DNA of 64,000 nucleotides from CALMFG01 sp963674805 (GTDB taxonomy: Bacteria > Bacillota > Clostridia > Christensenellales > CALMFG01): contig CAXXNY010000006.1 in the NCBI GenBank assembly GCA_963674805.2, forward strand, positions 62,001 to 126,000, written 5' to 3'. The position numbers and the translations under genes were made by a program. Shown piece by piece: positions 63,095 to 64,000 of the stretch. The notes under the pieces were generated by a model. It saw only the letters and a program-made list of their open reading frames with translations, made no database searches and was not told the DNA's origin. Within the stretch, counting starts at the first letter, position 1, and the number at the start of each line of letters is the position of its first letter.

Positions 63095-64000
63095 GTGATA
63101 TTTAAGAAGTTCAGATTTTCCGGATGGATGTTTATGCTGATCGATTTGGTGCTGATTAATGCGGCATTCCTTTTGGCTATCCAGTTCCGGTTTATCAAGA
63201 TGACCGATTTAGGGTATACGACGGTCTATCTCCAAAACGCGGCGGCGATTTCGATCATATATTTGATCGTCTTTAATTTGGCGCGTGTCTATAAAATGGT
63301 ATTCACCCAAAAAATGTGGGATGAAATCCGGTACTGCTTTATCGCAAACCTGATTGCGCCGGCAGTGGTCTTTTTATATGCAGTCATCTTTACCGAGCGG
63401 CTGCCGTATTCCGTTTATTTCTTAACCATGTTTATTGCAACCTACTTGACCATCGGCGTCCGGCTGGGCCTGGGTATTGTCTTTAGTATTTACCGCAGAA
63501 TCAGATATGGGAATGTTAAAAACGAGAATCAGACAAAGGTGCTGATTATCGGGGCAGGCGATGCGGCGCGTACAGTGATTGAAGAAATCAAATATAAGCA
63601 GCGTTATGAAGTGGTCGCGGCGCTGGATGATGCGGACCGCAAGCTGAACCGTTTCATCAACGGCGTTAAAGTAGTCGGGTCGCTGGATGACATTGAACGC
63701 GCGGTCAAGGCATATGCGATTGATGAAATCATTTTTTGTATTACGATGATCGACGCGGAGAAAAAGCGCGATATCTTAAAACGGTGCGCAGACACAGGCA
63801 TTAAGGTCAAGACGATTCCGTCGATTTACGATATCGTGGATGAATCCGTGACGATTACGAACTTTCGTGAGATTGAGATTGAAGACTTGCTGGAGCGCAA
63901 TCCGGCAGACCTGGATACCGGATCCATTGCGGATTACGTTGAAAACAAAGTCGTGATGGTGACCGGCGCTGGAGGCTCAATCGGATCGGAGCTGGCAAGG
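63095..64000 (+). CDS. Nucleotide-sugar 4,6-dehydratase, FlaA1/CapD type (3' partial)
   Basis: An open frame of 302 codons from GTG 63095 to the window edge. The first ~120 residues give four membrane helices (WMFMLIDLVLINAAFLLAIQ is the first), followed by a CoA-binding-like Rossmann domain (VLIIGAGDAARTVIEEI) and the start of the catalytic SDR domain (VMVTGAGGSIGSELA). This is the layout of WbpM/PglF/CapD-like enzymes, which make UDP-4-keto-6-deoxy-HexNAc for surface glycans. It is separated from the GT2 gene by 126 bases with TATAAT at 63009-63014. Confidence 0.9.
   Translation, partial: MIFKKFRFSGWMFMLIDLVLINAAFLLAIQFRFIKMTDLGYTTVYLQNAAAISIIYLIVFNLARVYKMVFTQKMWDEIRYCFIANLIAPAVVFLYAVIFTERLPYSVYFLTMFIATYLTIGVRLGLGIVFSIYRRIRYGNVKNENQTKVLIIGAGDAARTVIEEIKYKQRYEVVAALDDADRKLNRFINGVKVVGSLDDIERAVKAYAIDEIIFCITMIDAEKKRDILKRCADTGIKVKTIPSIYDIVDESVTITNFREIEIEDLLERNPADLDTGSIADYVENKVVMVTGAGGSIGSELAR

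Noticed and set aside
1..64000. CRISPR arrays, insertion sequences, toxin-antitoxin or phage-defence genes
   Set aside because: No regularly spaced repeats, transposase motifs or recognisable defence proteins were seen on either strand.

Overview
The window is a chromosomal segment of a low-to-mid GC Bacillota (Firmicutes), most likely a clostridium-like anaerobe. The evidence is consensus sigma-A promoters with 17-18 bp spacers, strong AGGAGG ribosome sites, many U-tract terminators, lipobox lipoproteins, VanZ and DUF554 proteins, GHKL/LytTR signalling, an EFR1-type flavodoxin-ferredoxin, and cobalamin and manganese riboswitches. Genus cannot be read from the sequence. No phage, insertion sequence, CRISPR array or rRNA was seen; there is one tRNA (Leu-CAG).

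Layout. (1) 1-15.4 kb is a surface-glycan cluster: a partial tandem GT2 enzyme, a Wzm/Wzt-type ABC exporter, a PAPS-type sulfotransferase, a methyltransferase-GT2-GT4 fusion, a complete overlapping GDP-D-glycero-D-manno-heptose operon (hddA-gmhA-hddC-gmhB), a Wzx-like flippase, an RgpF-like protein, an SDR sugar enzyme and a GNAT protein. (2) 15.6-19.7 kb is a signalling unit: a degenerate GHKL kinase, an intact GHKL kinase and a LytTR regulator, followed by a cold-shock protein. (3) 19.7-24.6 kb, minus strand, holds ilvD and a btuFCD B12 importer behind a cobalamin riboswitch. (4) 24.6-48.5 kb is a mosaic of short transcription units: tRNA-Leu, VanZ, isochorismatase-like hydrolase with divergent WYL regulator, lipoprotein, Fpg-like protein, MerR and AraC regulators with GyrI-like domains, DsrE, GNAT-like, Nim-like, LRR surface protein, MBL hydrolase, wecB remnant, FMN reductase, manganese riboswitch-mntP, PAS-STAS, RibD-like reductase, EFR1, MATE, C39-like, GIY-YIG, udk and a GGDEF sensor. 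(5) 48.7-64 kb combines core metabolism (gltBD, pgi) with dTDP-rhamnose synthesis split in two (rfbD alone; rfbA-rfbC-rfbB 10 kb away), then a GT2 and a partial FlaA1/CapD-type nucleotide-sugar dehydratase running off the end.

How it fits together. The two ends probably cooperate: rfbABCD supplies dTDP-rhamnose and the hdd/gmh operon supplies GDP-heptose to the glycosyltransferases, which build a surface glycan that may be sulfated and methylated and exported by Wzm/Wzt or the flippase. The most notable observations are the manganese riboswitch whose P1 strand is reused in the first of two tandem terminators, the pseudokinase/kinase pair, a structured promoter-terminator leader before gltB, the sulfated-heptose glycan locus, an Fpg homologue without its catalytic proline, a MerR promoter with a 19-bp spacer and operator-like dyad, and a tRNA whose terminator hairpin contains its own ACCA end.
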